Assembly: GCA_019359395.1 (NCBI GenBank)
Contig: JAHHHK010000037.1
Coordinates: 1-64,000 of the forward strand
Direction of reading: 5' to 3'
Source of the DNA: Komarekiella atlantica HA4396-MV6
Lineage (GTDB): Bacteria; Cyanobacteriota; Cyanobacteriia; Cyanobacteriales; Nostocaceae
DNA length: 64,000 nt
The translations under genes were made by a program, and so were the position numbers. Each line of letters opens with the position of its first letter. Positions within the stretch are counted from its first letter, which is position 1. Below, piece after piece: positions 54,051 through 62,719 of this stretch. The notes under the pieces are model-generated. The model made no database searches. It saw nothing but the letters and a program-made list of their open reading frames with translations, and was not told the DNA's origin.

Positions 54051-54082
54051 TAGACTCTCTAGTCGGATAGAGAGTCTAGGAT
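54051..54082 (+). promoter_or_regulatory. MerR-type promoter upstream of copZ-copA
   Basis: TAGACT (54051-54056, -35-like) and TAGGAT (54077-54082, -10) are separated by exactly 20 bases, the long spacer used by MerR activators. The spacer holds a dyad: CTAGACTCTCT (54050-54060) and AGAGAGTCTAG (54069-54079), 11-bp perfect arms around 8 bases. It resembles CueR/PbrR-class operators. The copZ ATG is about 134 bases downstream. The MerR-family gene at 58668 is the nearest candidate activator. Confidence 0.6.
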
Positions 54083-54215
54083 AAATTCAAGGGAGCTCTC
54101 AGGCAGAAACCAGAAGTCGCGGGGAAAACTGTCCCTGCTCCTTTAGCTTTTTCAAAGATGCGCCCCAGTCATATAGCTTGCTTTGGCAAAGTTGTTCATT
54201 TTATCCCGTAAATCT

Positions 54216-54410
54216 ATGACTCTTAAACTTACAGTTCCCAACATGGCTTGTTCTGCATGTGCAAACACCATTACCAAAGCACTTCAGGCAGTCGATGCCA
54301 ACGCTGACGTTCAAGCCGATCCGACAACCAAGCTTGTCAGTGTAGAAACTCAAGCATCAGAAACAGTAATTAAGGAAGCGTTGATTGCTGCTGGCTATCC
54401 AGCCGCCTAA
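54216..54410 (+). CDS. copZ: Copper chaperone CopZ/Atx1-like (HMA domain)
   Basis: 64 residues from ATG 54216; a TTG at 54183 is in frame but unlikely. A single ferredoxin-like heavy-metal domain: MTLKLTVPNMACSACANTIT contains the MxCxxC copper site, and VETQASETVIKEALIAAGYP closes the fold. It delivers Cu(I) to CopA-type pumps, the next gene. A MerR-type promoter precedes it. No RBS is obvious. Confidence 0.92.
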   Translation: MTLKLTVPNMACSACANTITKALQAVDANADVQADPTTKLVSVETQASETVIKEALIAAGYPAA

Positions 54411-54470
54411 TACCGTTTCTCTTAAATATTGCTACAGATGGCAGGAGGCAGAGAGAGGTGCAGGAGGCGG

Positions 54471-54680
54471 GATTCATCCAGTTCCGAGGTGGATTTATCC
54501 AGTTCCGAGATGGATTCATCCAGTTCAAAGATGGATTCATCCAGTTCAAAGATGGATTCATCCAGTTCAAAGATGGATTCATCCAGTTCAAAGGTGGATT
54601 CATCCAGTTCAAAGGCGGATTCATCCAGTTCCGAGGTGGATTCATCCAGTTCAAAGGTGGATTCATCCAGTTCAAAGCTT
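54471..54680 (+). repeat. Ten tandem 21-bp minisatellite units
   Basis: GATTCATCCAGTTCAAAGATG and variants (CCGAG for AAAG, TTTATC for TTCATC) repeat ten times without gaps. The array fills the space between copZ (ends 54410) and the copA start (54780). Because 21 is divisible by 3 and no frame holds a stop, all three plus frames and one minus frame stay open here, producing [14 protein letters not shown] and RWIHPVQ heptads, none of which is likely to be protein. Confidence 0.92.
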
Positions 54681-54779
54681 CATTTACAAGTATCAAATAC
54701 CCATTGTTGCATTCCAAAATACATCTCCCCTGCCCCCCTACCCCCTTCATCCACACCAGTTACAGCGGTTCATCTAGTT

Positions 54780-57137
54780 ATGGATACTCTTACACTCAAA
54801 CTTCGAGGCATGAGTTGTGCCTCTTGCGCCAACAACATCGAAAAGGCGATTCGCTCGGTTTCTGGCGTGATTGACTGCAATGTTAACTTTGGAGCAGAGC
54901 AAGCCACCATCAATTACGATCGCAAGCGAACCAATTTAGAGAAAATCCAAGCTGCTATCGATGCTGCGGGATACTCGTCTTATTCACTCCAAGAAGAAAT
55001 GCTTTCTGGAGAAGATGATGTTGAAAAAGCGAGTAGGCAAGCCGAACAACGTCAACTCACTCTTAAGGTAGTGGTGGGAGGTGTAATCAGTATTCTCTTG
55101 TTTGTGGGATCACTACCCATGATGACTGGGCTACACTTACCTCTGATTCCCGGATTTCTGCATGATCCTTGGGTGCAGTTGTTGTTGACAACACCCATCC
55201 AGTTCTGGTGTGGTGGCTCTTTTTACCGAAATGGCTGGAAAGCTTTTAAGCGTCATACGGCGACGATGGACACGCTGATTGCTTTAGGGACGAGTGCAGC
55301 ATATCTATATTCTTTAGTTGTTACTTTTTTCCCTGGATTTTTTATTGCTCAGGGTTTGATGCCTCATGTATATTATGAAGTTGCTGCTATTGTCATTACT
55401 TTAATTTTGGTGGGGCGGTTGTTAGAAAATCGCGCCAAGGGACAGACTTCTGAAGCTATCCGCAAACTCATTGGACTGCAAGCCAGAGATGCCAGAGTGA
55501 TTCGTGATGGTGTAGAAATGGATGTTCCCATCGCCGAAGTCAGAATTAATGATGTGATTTTGGTACGTCCTGGTGAAAAAATCCCCGTAGATGGGGAAGT
55601 GATTGCAGGCGCTTCGACGGTAGATGAAGCAATGGTGACGGGTGAAAGCCTGCCAGTTATCAAACAGCCAGGGGATGAGGTGATTGGTGCAACGATTAAC
55701 AAAACTGGTAGTTTTCAGTTTCGGGTAACACGAGTTGGCAAAGATACGTTTTTGGCTCAAATTGTCAAACTAGTGCAACAAGCACAAGGTTCTAAAGCCC
55801 CAATTCAACGTTTGGCAGATCAAGTGACGGGATGGTTTGTACCAGCTGTAATTGCGATCGCGATCGCCACTTTTGTGATTTGGTTTATCTTCATGGGCAA
55901 CGTCACCCTAGCGACAATCACAACGGTGGGTGTACTGATTATCGCTTGTCCCTGTGCTTTAGGTTTAGCAACTCCTACTTCTGTAATGGTGGGTACAGGT
56001 AAAGGTGCAGAAAATGGCATCTTGATTAAGGGCGCTCAAAGTTTAGAACTGGCGCACAAAATTCAAACTATCGTCCTAGATAAAACTGGTACATTAACTC
56101 AGGGCAAACCCACAGTTACAGACTTTGTAACAGTCAACGGCACAGCCCATAATAATGAAATCCAGCTTTTACAGTTGGCAGCAACAGTAGAACGCAATTC
56201 TGAGCATCCTTTGGCGGAAGCGGTGGTGAAATATGCTCAGACTCAACAGGTGAGTTTAACAGCAATGCCAGCTGTAACTGATTTTCAGGCTTATGCAGGC
56301 AGTGGTGTCCGAGGAATTGTTGCTAACCGCATTGTACAAATTGGCACACATCGCTGGCTAACAGAATTGGGAATTAATACAGTTGCACTTCAGGAGTATA
56401 AAGATACCTGGGAGGCTGCTGGTAAAACAGTCATTTTGATTGCTGTAGATGGTCAAACACAAGGGATAATGGCTATTGCCGACGCTCTCAAACCTTCTTC
56501 GGTAACAGCAGTAAAAGCACTACAAAAGTTAGGTTTAGAAGTAGTGATGCTCACCGGAGATAATCGAAAAACAGCGGAAGCGATCGCTCAACAAGTTGGT
56601 ATCAAACAAGTCTTTGCCGAAGTGCGACCAGATCAAAAAGCGGCGATTATTCAATCTTTGCAACAAGGGGGACTGGGGACTAGGGACTGGGGACTGGGGA
56701 CTGGGGACTGGGGACTGGGGACTAGGAAAAATTCTTTCCAATACCCAATACCCAATACCCAATCCGTTGTAGCGATGGTGGGTGATGGGATTAATGATGC
56801 GCCAGCACTAGCACAGGCTGATGTGGGGATTGCCATTGGTACAGGAACAGATGTAGCGATCGCTGCTAGCGACATTACCCTAATTTCTGGAGACTTGCAA
56901 GCGATCGTCACAGCAATTCAACTTAGCCGCGCCACTATCAACAATATTAAGCAAAATCTCTTTTTTGCTTTTATTTACAACGTTATTGGCATTCCCATTG
57001 CGGCGGGAATTCTATTCCCCATTTTTGGCTGGTTGCTTAATCCAATTATCGCCGGAGCCGCGATGGCTCTTTCCTCGCTCTCTGTAGTCACCAATGCCCT
57101 AAGATTGCGTAACTTTCGACCAAAAGCCACTTCATAA
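54780..57137 (+). CDS. copA: Copper-exporting P1B-type ATPase CopA
   Basis: 785 residues from ATG 54780, after the minisatellite; upstream open frame would add 117 repeat-derived residues and is rejected. Order: HMA domain with MSCASC (Cys13, Cys16), eight spans, actuator TGESLPV, CPC motif in [12 protein letters not shown] (Cys390, Cys392), [11 protein letters not shown] (Asp434), HP motif EHPLAEA and hinge [16 protein letters not shown]. Cu(I) export to the periplasm or lumen. At residues about 630-662, between AAIIQSLQ and [11 protein letters not shown], about 33 residues of WGLGTGD-type repeat translation (56667-56765) interrupt the ATP-binding domain in frame. Whether this form works is unknown. 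Confidence 0.9.
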   Translation: MDTLTLKLRGMSCASCANNIEKAIRSVSGVIDCNVNFGAEQATINYDRKRTNLEKIQAAIDAAGYSSYSLQEEMLSGEDDVEKASRQAEQRQLTLKVVVGGVISILLFVGSLPMMTGLHLPLIPGFLHDPWVQLLLTTPIQFWCGGSFYRNGWKAFKRHTATMDTLIALGTSAAYLYSLVVTFFPGFFIAQGLMPHVYYEVAAIVITLILVGRLLENRAKGQTSEAIRKLIGLQARDARVIRDGVEMDVPIAEVRINDVILVRPGEKIPVDGEVIAGASTVDEAMVTGESLPVIKQPGDEVIGATINKTGSFQFRVTRVGKDTFLAQIVKLVQQAQGSKAPIQRLADQVTGWFVPAVIAIAIATFVIWFIFMGNVTLATITTVGVLIIACPCALGLATPTSVMVGTGKGAENGILIKGAQSLELAHKIQTIVLDKTGTLTQGKPTVTDFVTVNGTAHNNEIQLLQLAATVERNSEHPLAEAVVKYAQTQQVSLTAMPAVTDFQAYAGSGVRGIVANRIVQIGTHRWLTELGINTVALQEYKDTWEAAGKTVILIAVDGQTQGIMAIADALKPSSVTAVKALQKLGLEVVMLTGDNRKTAEAIAQQVGIKQVFAEVRPDQKAAIIQSLQQGGLGTRDWGLGTGDWGLGTRKNSFQYPIPNTQSVVAMVGDGINDAPALAQADVGIAIGTGTDVAIAASDITLISGDLQAIVTAIQLSRATINNIKQNLFFAFIYNVIGIPIAAGILFPIFGWLLNPIIAGAAMALSSLSVVTNALRLRNFRPKATS

Positions 57138-57153
57138 TTGCAGAGGATAACAA

Positions 57154-57381
57154 ATGTTCAGCAAAAAAACACTCTGGGGAAGCCTAGCGGCTTTAGTGCT
57201 ACTCACTGGAGCATCAAGCGTAGCATTCGCAGAAATGTCAGCTTCGTCGTCAGAGCATACCAGCCAATTTCGTCGCATCGAGCAGCCTTTGGGGTTGAAA
57301 GTCGGTGTTGCAATGCTTGGCTTTGCCTTAATTGGACTAGAGTTATGGTGGTTTCTCCTCCCTCAAAGTCCTAAGTCATAA
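57154..57381 (+). CDS. Small secreted or membrane protein following copA
   Basis: 75 residues with GAGG before ATG 57154. Signal-peptide-like start MFSKKTLWGSLAALVLLTGA, cleavage near AFA, then a Ser-rich segment and a second hydrophobic span GVAMLGFALIGLELWWFLLP. It lies 16 bases after the copA stop, presumably in the copper operon. No cysteine or methionine-rich copper site is evident. Function unknown; small membrane proteins often accompany P-ATPases as regulators. Confidence 0.7.
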   Translation: MFSKKTLWGSLAALVLLTGASSVAFAEMSASSSEHTSQFRRIEQPLGLKVGVAMLGFALIGLELWWFLLPQSPKS

Positions 57382-57474
57382 TTTCTGAATGAATAATAGC
57401 GGGATAAAATCTTGAGCAGCTTGGTATTGCTTTAGCTTTCGAGCAATGGAACTTTAACGTTAAAAGTTTCTAGT

Positions 57475-57570
57475 ATAAGACTTACGCACAGGTGACGAAA
57501 AAACGAACCGCAGAGGACGCAGGGGTCACGGAGGAATGAGAGTTTGAGAGGGTTTTTGCGTAAGTTCTAT
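57475..57570. mobile_element. MITE-like element copy 3 (96 bp, without insert)
   Basis: Terminal repeats ATAAGACTTACGCA (57475-57488) and TGCGTAAGTTCTAT (57557-57570). Its interior matches the outer parts of copies 1 and 2 (GAACCGCAGAGGACGCAG and CACGGAGGAATGAGAG versus their GAACCACAGAGGACACAG and CACGG-GAAATAAGAG) but lacks the central about 190 bases, so it represents the uninserted core. Confidence 0.8.
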
Positions 57571-57670
57571 AGTAGTTTGTACAGCCATGTTTCAATGTCA
57601 GCAGCAGCTTGTGCTGCCACCTCCAGCCCTTCATTTAGTTATTGATAATTCAAATATTTCATGCGACTAA

Positions 57671-58609
57671 TCAACTAGTTGGCTTGAGTGCTGTTAGGAA
57701 CATACCATCAGAGCTAGGGAATTTATTATCATAGTGCCGCTTGATGTATTTAAAGCCAGCCTCACCTATTGCTGTTGGCAAATTGAGTTGCATGTACTCT
57801 TCAAGGAATGGTTCAGCAGTGCGGCTACGACTCACCCGTGCCTCACGTTCCTCTGCTGTTTGGTCGTACATGACTTCCATCGCACTGAAAGTTCCCCCTA
57901 GTTTTAGCAGTCGGTACATTTCGTGCAAAATCTTACGAGCATTATTTTGTGGCATTTCATGGACTAAGTATGTAAAGTGTACAATGTCAAAGCTGTTATC
58001 TGCCCAGTGTGTCGCTTCAGCATTCTCTTGATAAAATGAGACATTGTCAGCAGCACGCTGAGCTTTCCAGTCTCTACAAAAGCGGATGAGAGGAGCGCTT
58101 AAATCAATACCAATCACGTCAGCATTAGGGAAGAGTTCGCCATAGACAAAAGTTGTAGTGCCAGTACCACAGCCCATATCAAGTATGCGCTTTGGAGATT
58201 TTGCACCGTGAACTTTCCACAACCATTCCGTCAGATTTTGTTCTTGACAGAAGAAATACTGGTTTCGAGCAACATATATAATGCGCGGAGCTTTGGGATT
58301 GGCAAAACCATTAGGAATGAAGTGGACTGGTTTCTCAATCCAGTGACGAGGAATATCGATGGGTGCTTTAACATTAGGTAACACTACATCTGAACCATCT
58401 ACCGGCCCGTCGTAAGATGGCAGTGTTTCAATCCATTGATTTAACAATTTGATTGCCTGTTCTGGTTGTTGATGCGCTAAGGCAAACAGAGAGTTTTCAA
58501 AAGCTGTGTTTTCTTGAAAAATTGTCTGTTTCGTTAAAAGGACAGGTTCAATTTCAGCTTCCGATAGGTTGGTAAAGCCAGATAACATTATTCTTGCGGT
58601 GGCGTTCAT
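57671..58609 (-). CDS. SAM-dependent methyltransferase (class I)
   Basis: 312 residues. The core domain at about 140-255 shows motif I ILDMGCGTGTTTF, DVIGIDLSAPLI (acidic ribose contact), and SFDIVHFTYLVHEMPQNN. An N-terminal helical extension of about 130 residues (LSEAEIEPVLLTKQTIFQEN-like, then PRHWIEKPVHFIPNG) precedes it. The group is close to UbiE/COQ5-type or natural-product C/O-methyltransferases; substrate not deducible. Opposite to copA, same strand as the MerR gene. Upstream HNN of repeat-like DNA (57580-57660) has a GCAGCA/TGCTGC hairpin. Confidence 0.85.
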   Translation of the reverse strand: MNATARIMLSGFTNLSEAEIEPVLLTKQTIFQENTAFENSLFALAHQQPEQAIKLLNQWIETLPSYDGPVDGSDVVLPNVKAPIDIPRHWIEKPVHFIPNGFANPKAPRIIYVARNQYFFCQEQNLTEWLWKVHGAKSPKRILDMGCGTGTTTFVYGELFPNADVIGIDLSAPLIRFCRDWKAQRAADNVSFYQENAEATHWADNSFDIVHFTYLVHEMPQNNARKILHEMYRLLKLGGTFSAMEVMYDQTAEEREARVSRSRTAEPFLEEYMQLNLPTAIGEAGFKYIKRHYDNKFPSSDGMFLTALKPTS

Positions 58610-58667
58610 AATAGCCTCCTAAATTTTTGTCAAGCTTATGCATTCACATACAAACAAAAGTATGGAA

Positions 58668-59165
58668 TTAGCAGTCTAGTTTCTCTATGTTATCTTTTTT
58701 AACTTCGCTGCTAACTTCAACATGGGTTTTAGGAATTGGCCCGGTCTCACAGATTTGGATAATGGGACAAATTGTGCCTTCATGCTGCTGGCTATCCGTA
58801 TTTTGCCAGCCTGAAAGTAACCCTTTTATTTCAGACCGTAAGGTTAACAATTGATCAATTTGATGATCAATCTGCAAAACCTTATCTTCTAGCTTTTCTT
58901 TGATGTCACCACAAGGAAGCTCTCCTTGATCATAGACCTGAAGAATCGCTTTAATCTCTTCTAGGCTCAGACCAAGGTTTTGCGCTCTTTTAATGAAGGC
59001 TAGACGAGTAAGTACATCAAATGAAAATTGCCGAAAGCCTCCCTCTGTTCGTCCTGATGACTTGAGTAAACCTAAACTCTCGTAATAGCGAATTGTTCTA
59101 ATGGGAACTCCGCTTAGATCTGTTACCTGACCAATTAAAAGTAGTTTTTTATCTTGAGTTAACAC
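58668..59165 (-). CDS. MerR-family metalloregulator
   Basis: 165 residues. N-terminal winged helix: LIGQVTDLSGVPIRTIRYYE, GLLKSSGRTEGGFRQFSF, ending with RAQNLGLSLEEIKAIL. The dimer helix follows (about 88-118). Metal candidates are Cys85 (ELPCGDIKEKLED), then Cys133 and Cys139 in TICPIIQIC, with His128 nearby: the ZntR/CueR-like pattern. The C-terminus ends KLDC. It plausibly senses Cu, Zn or Pb and activates the MerR-type promoter at 54051. Its own start is at 59165, with a TGTAAT/ATTACA dyad at 59185-59200 upstream. Confidence 0.88.
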   Translation of the reverse strand: MLTQDKKLLLIGQVTDLSGVPIRTIRYYESLGLLKSSGRTEGGFRQFSFDVLTRLAFIKRAQNLGLSLEEIKAILQVYDQGELPCGDIKEKLEDKVLQIDHQIDQLLTLRSEIKGLLSGWQNTDSQQHEGTICPIIQICETGPIPKTHVEVSSEVKKDNIEKLDC

Positions 59166-59184
59166 AGCAGATTATTCCAACTCT

Positions 59185-59200
59185 TGTAATGATTATTACA
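59185..59200 (-). promoter_or_regulatory. Dyad TGTAAT-N4-ATTACA upstream of the MerR gene
   Basis: TGTAATGATTATTACA at 59185-59200 is a perfect 6-4-6 palindrome, 20-35 bases upstream of the MerR gene start. It differs from the 54051 MerR operator and resembles Fur/Zur-like or autoregulatory sites. Its protein partner is unknown. Confidence 0.4.
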
Positions 59201-59513
59201 TATTTTATCAGTTCATTACTTTTCAAAGATATTCGCCAAGTATTAATATCAATAACTGCAATCTTTATCTAATTAGCAATTTTACTAAGTTTTAATTGTT
59301 CAAATATCCATTAGGAGCACATATCAGCTTCTATTTGCTTTGATGAAGCTAGCAACATTTTGACGGTGGTTTCAGTATGTATTCAATATTTCATATTTTA
59401 AATGTTCTCAATTATTTGAGCGATCACCATTCACAGTAATGAAACTAACTGTTTATTTGAAATTGATATGCTACTTCTAGATCAACCGCTTCAGTTTATG
59501 CGAAATCCTAAAA

Positions 59514-60602
59514 ATGAATGTAAACTCGCAGAATGTTAGCTCAAATCGTAAACCTAAAACTTTTAATAATCCAGAGCGTTTTATTGAAGGATGGTATTGG
59601 GTAATACCATCCAAAAATCTGCGGGTAGGTGAGGTAAAACCTGTCACAATTTTAGGTAGAGAATTGGTGATTTACCGTGGTGAGGATAGAAGAGTAATTA
59701 TTTTTGATGCTTACTGTCCGCACATGGGCGCACACCTTGCAGAAGGTCAAGTAGAAGGTAATGAACTACGCTGTTTTTTTCACCACTGGAAGTTTGATGC
59801 TGAAGGAGTTTGCGTTGATATTCCTTGTTTGGATGAGCCGCTTTCTACGAAGTTAAAAGTTTGGCCTACCGCAGAGAAATACGAGACGATTTGGATTTGG
59901 ACTGGGGAAATTCCACAACTACCCTTACCCTATATTCCAGAGTTGGAACAAAAGGAGTGTGATGTCACTTTTGCTTCTCGCTTAGTGACAAACTGCCATC
60001 CCAATGTTGTGATGATTAATGTAATCGATGCTCAACACTTCAATACAGTTCACAAACTGCCATTAAAAATTGACTTTGAAAAACACGAACTAAATCAGAA
60101 TGCTATTATCTTCAACAACATTGCACCCATCAGCGGAAATTCATTTTTGCTCAAGCTGATCAGTCGGTTTTACAAAAATGCTATTACCTACAGTATTTGT
60201 TATTGGTATGGTAGCACTGGTATGGTAACATTTGGCCCTGATTTCCTGCATTTACATTTTATGATTTCCCTACGCCTTATAGAAGGGGGGAAATCTGAAA
60301 TTATGACATTGTTGATGATTAAAAAACGTCGAGGAATTCTTGGTCGTTTATACAATCGTTTTGTGCTGTGGTTAGCTAAAATTTTAGGTAAAAAATTTAT
60401 TAAGGGTGATACCAAGCTTTTCCAAACAATTCAGTTTGATTTGAAAACCCCTATTAAGGCAGATAGGTCAATAATACAGTTTGTCAACCATCTTGAAAGA
60501 CAAAAACCCCTAATGTGGAAAACCTGGCAGTTAGCGCGATCGCAAGATGTGGAGAGTATGCAAAACCGAGACAGATGGCGAGATGAAAGGACTAATGACT
60601 AA
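59514..60602 (+). CDS. Rieske non-heme iron oxygenase C
   Basis: 362 residues. ATG 59514, no clear SD. Rieske site CPHMGAH (Cys68, His70) with CFFHHW (Cys87, His90). IDAQHFNTVH is the likely iron site with Asp/His residues. C-terminal half differs from the 46-48 kb pair (for example HFMISLRLIEGGKS), and a short hydrophobic patch at about 265-285 may hold it at a membrane. Not part of the 39-48 kb block but 11 kb away; a related role is possible but not shown. Substrate unknown. The 3' flank has an imperfect hairpin (arms 60613-60623 and 60641-60651). Confidence 0.85.
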   Translation: MNVNSQNVSSNRKPKTFNNPERFIEGWYWVIPSKNLRVGEVKPVTILGRELVIYRGEDRRVIIFDAYCPHMGAHLAEGQVEGNELRCFFHHWKFDAEGVCVDIPCLDEPLSTKLKVWPTAEKYETIWIWTGEIPQLPLPYIPELEQKECDVTFASRLVTNCHPNVVMINVIDAQHFNTVHKLPLKIDFEKHELNQNAIIFNNIAPISGNSFLLKLISRFYKNAITYSICYWYGSTGMVTFGPDFLHLHFMISLRLIEGGKSEIMTLLMIKKRRGILGRLYNRFVLWLAKILGKKFIKGDTKLFQTIQFDLKTPIKADRSIIQFVNHLERQKPLMWKTWQLARSQDVESMQNRDRWRDERTND

Positions 60603-60680
60603 TAATTAATAAAAGTTAAAAGTCAAACCATACCACTTTAACTTTTAACTTATTTGTTGCCAACCTACCATTCTTATAAA

Positions 60681-60703
60681 AAGAAGTGGCAAAGCCACTT
60701 CTT
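60681..60703 (-). terminator. Hairpin with T-run on the minus strand
   Basis: Arms AAGAAGTGGC (60681-60690) and GCCACTTCTT (60694-60703), loop AAA. Read on the minus strand it is followed by TTTTATAA, a good Rho-independent form. There is no convincing minus-strand gene here, so it may end a small transcript or be chance; the frame at 60674-60889 overlaps it. Confidence 0.5.
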
Positions 60704-61372
60704 AATTCCCAGGTAGAACCTAAGAAAGAGTATAACTACTATACAAACTGAAAATAGTATAAATTGACACGAATTATTTTGAGATCTCAGTTTTCCTAGT
60801 CTTCTAGATGAGGAAATCTTAACTATTATCCTGCAAATAACTGTATATTTACTAAATATTATGATTGCAATTTTGACTGCCTCAACCACTAAATCCGCCC
60901 TATTCGGTTTACTTTCTAGCTGCTGATATTCTATTGTGCCTGAGGTGCATCTGGTTGATGCTGCGATCGCTACGATTAATACTTAACTAATACTAGGATA
61001 TACTTATACAAAGAATACTGAATAATTTCTGTTCTCTCAGTGAGCAGGGGGTTGACTAGTGATAAACCCTAAAACCAACACTAAGTAAGCCAATAATAAT
61101 CATTTCTCTGCTACATCTAAACGATTCATCCAACGCGCCATCAATTTTGGTATAAAATTATTAATCATTAGTAAAATTTTGGTAGCACTTTTTCGTATAG
61201 TGCTTTTATATTGCAATGCGTAATAAACAGAATGCTGTGCTAACGTAGTAGATGAGAATAAAATTCGGTGGCAGCGTTTGTTTTTAGTATTGACAGGCTT
61301 TTACCTTTTGGTATTTACAGACTTTTCTCCGAAATCTAAATCTCTACACACTTCTGACTTTGGAGACAATGT
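60704..61372. other. Intergenic region before the RRM protein gene
   Basis: About 670 bases. A GCGATCGC site near 60961 is the only motif recognised. The long leader before the RRM gene (61373) may carry a cold-responsive 5' UTR, as in other cyanobacterial rbp genes, but no element is identifiable by eye. Confidence 0.45.
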
Positions 61373-61675
61373 ATGTCAATTTATGTAGGTAATCTATCCT
61401 ACGAGGTTACACAAGATGACCTCACCTCTGTTTTTGCAGAACATGGTTCTGTAAAGCGAGTTCAGCTACCTACTGATCGTGAGACAGGGCGTCCTCGTGG
61501 GTTTGCTTTTGTAGAAATGGGTACGGAAGCTGAAGAAACAGCTGCCATTGAAGCTCTTGATGGTGCAGAGTGGATGGGTCGTGACCTCAAAGTGAATAAA
61601 GCTAAACCCAAGGAAGACAGAGGTTCCTTTGGTGGTAATCGAGGTGGTGGTAGCAACTTCCGTAACCGCTACTAA
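61373..61675 (+). CDS. RRM-type RNA-binding protein (cyanobacterial Rbp)
   Basis: 100 residues. One RRM: RNP2 SIYVGNLSYEV, RNP1 RGFAFVEM, and a Gly/Arg-rich tail (GSFGGNRGGGSNFRNRY). RBS GGAGAC 8-12 bases upstream. In cyanobacteria these single-RRM glycine-rich proteins accumulate at low temperature and bind mRNA, and some localise thylakoid messages. A strong terminator follows at 61695. Stand-alone gene. Confidence 0.95.
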   Translation: MSIYVGNLSYEVTQDDLTSVFAEHGSVKRVQLPTDRETGRPRGFAFVEMGTEAEETAAIEALDGAEWMGRDLKVNKAKPKEDRGSFGGNRGGGSNFRNRY

Positions 61676-61694
61676 ACTAAATAGACTAAATCTG

Positions 61695-61762
61695 AATGGC
61701 ACTAAGATAAAAGCAAGCCCGTTGAAGTGAGTAACTTACGGGTTATCTTAGTGCCATTTTTC
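61695..61762 (+). terminator. Strong Rho-independent terminator of the RRM gene
   Basis: Perfect 16-bp arms AATGGCACTAAGATAA (61695-61710) and TTATCTTAGTGCCATT (61743-61758), an inner CCCGT/ACGGG stem, and TTTTCT after. Starts 20 bases after the stop codon. Confidence 0.92.
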
Positions 61763-62026
61763 TATAAGGTAGATTTTTAACAGTAAACAGTAAACAGCAA
61801 ACAGTTATCAGTCAAGATAATTGGAGTCATCTAAACAGGACTCAATTGAAAATTCAGTCCGCGCTGAGTGGACTTGAGCTATCAGTCCTGAACTTCGGTT
61901 CTGGGCGGGATATCGCAGATTGTGACGGTTTCATTTTTATTGGTGAAAAAAGAATTCTCAGCGCCAAGATGTACCTTGGAACCAGTACATCAAACATTGT
62001 GATCTAAATTACATTTTATCTACGTC

Positions 62027-62190
62027 AGGACTTACGCAAAAGTTACCAAAAACCTTAATTTATCGTTTGCAAAGTGCCGGAGGCATACTACCTTCTCTGC
62101 GTTCGCCTTGGTGTCGTAGACAGAGGCTTTGCTAACGCCTTGGTCTTGTAGAGAAGAACGCCGAGAATTCGTAGAGTGTGCGTAAGTCCT
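62027..62190. mobile_element. MITE-like element copy 4 (164 bp, different interior)
   Basis: Terminal repeats AGGACTTACGCA (62027-62038) and TGCGTAAGTCCT (62179-62190), identical to those of copy 2. The interior differs and includes a TTCGCCTTGGTGTCGTAGAC segment (62102-62121) also found at 8469-8488. So only the ends are shared, as expected for mobilisable ends. Confidence 0.75.
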
Positions 62191-62651
62191 ATACGTTTAT
62201 TGGTGTCACTCGTGTTTTTCTGAAAGGGTTAGTCAATAACTTAAGTTTTCAGTTATTGGTTTGCTCATACCATTTCACGAAATTTTTGATACAAATCACT
62301 TTTCTTACTTCCCCTGCCTTCCCTGCTTGGCATCTGTATCAATACCTAAGGTAAAACGGTATAACCTCTGATGGTAACTAATATTTTCTGTAAAGCTGCT
62401 TGGGTTGCGCTAAATGCTGATTCTCTTTCCAAAGTAGCAGAATCAATCATCTTGTGGATTACTCCAAGCCTCTTTGTCGCCGCAAGATTGCTGAAAAAGG
62501 TCTAGTCTTGTCAAGTAAATAACTGCATTGTAAAGGGTTAGTAAAGTAAAACCTATACCAATAGCTATCAATGCTCATCTGGAATAATTGGTCTTGTTGA
62601 TAAAGAATTTTAGGAAAGTGTAAAGATAGGAGTAAAATTAAAGTTTCCAAT

Positions 62652-62719
62652 AAAATTTTACACAATCTAATAAGAAAATTTTACACAATCCAACAAGAAA
62701 ATTTTACACAATCCAACAG
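62652..62719. repeat. Three tandem 23-bp repeats
   Basis: AAAATTTTACACAATCCAACAAG at 62652-62674, 62675-62697 and 62698-62719 (last one base short; first copy differs in CTAAT for CCAAC). Adjacent units without spacers, AT-rich, no direct coding role. Confidence 0.88.

Noticed and set aside
54370-54874. Frames on both strands with NWMNPPL, GFIQFKD and RWIHPVQ heptads, and the 117-residue extension of CopA
   Set aside because: All are translations of the 21-bp minisatellite. CopA homologues begin at the HMA domain (ATG 54780).
57138-57374. Alternative frame after copA (MQRITNVQQK...)
   Set aside because: The overlapping frame at 57154 has a GAGG SD, a signal peptide and a second hydrophobic span; the alternative has neither.
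60674-60889. Minus-strand hydrophobic frame
   Set aside because: Its C-terminus is encoded by a hairpin and it has no RBS or match; more likely non-coding.
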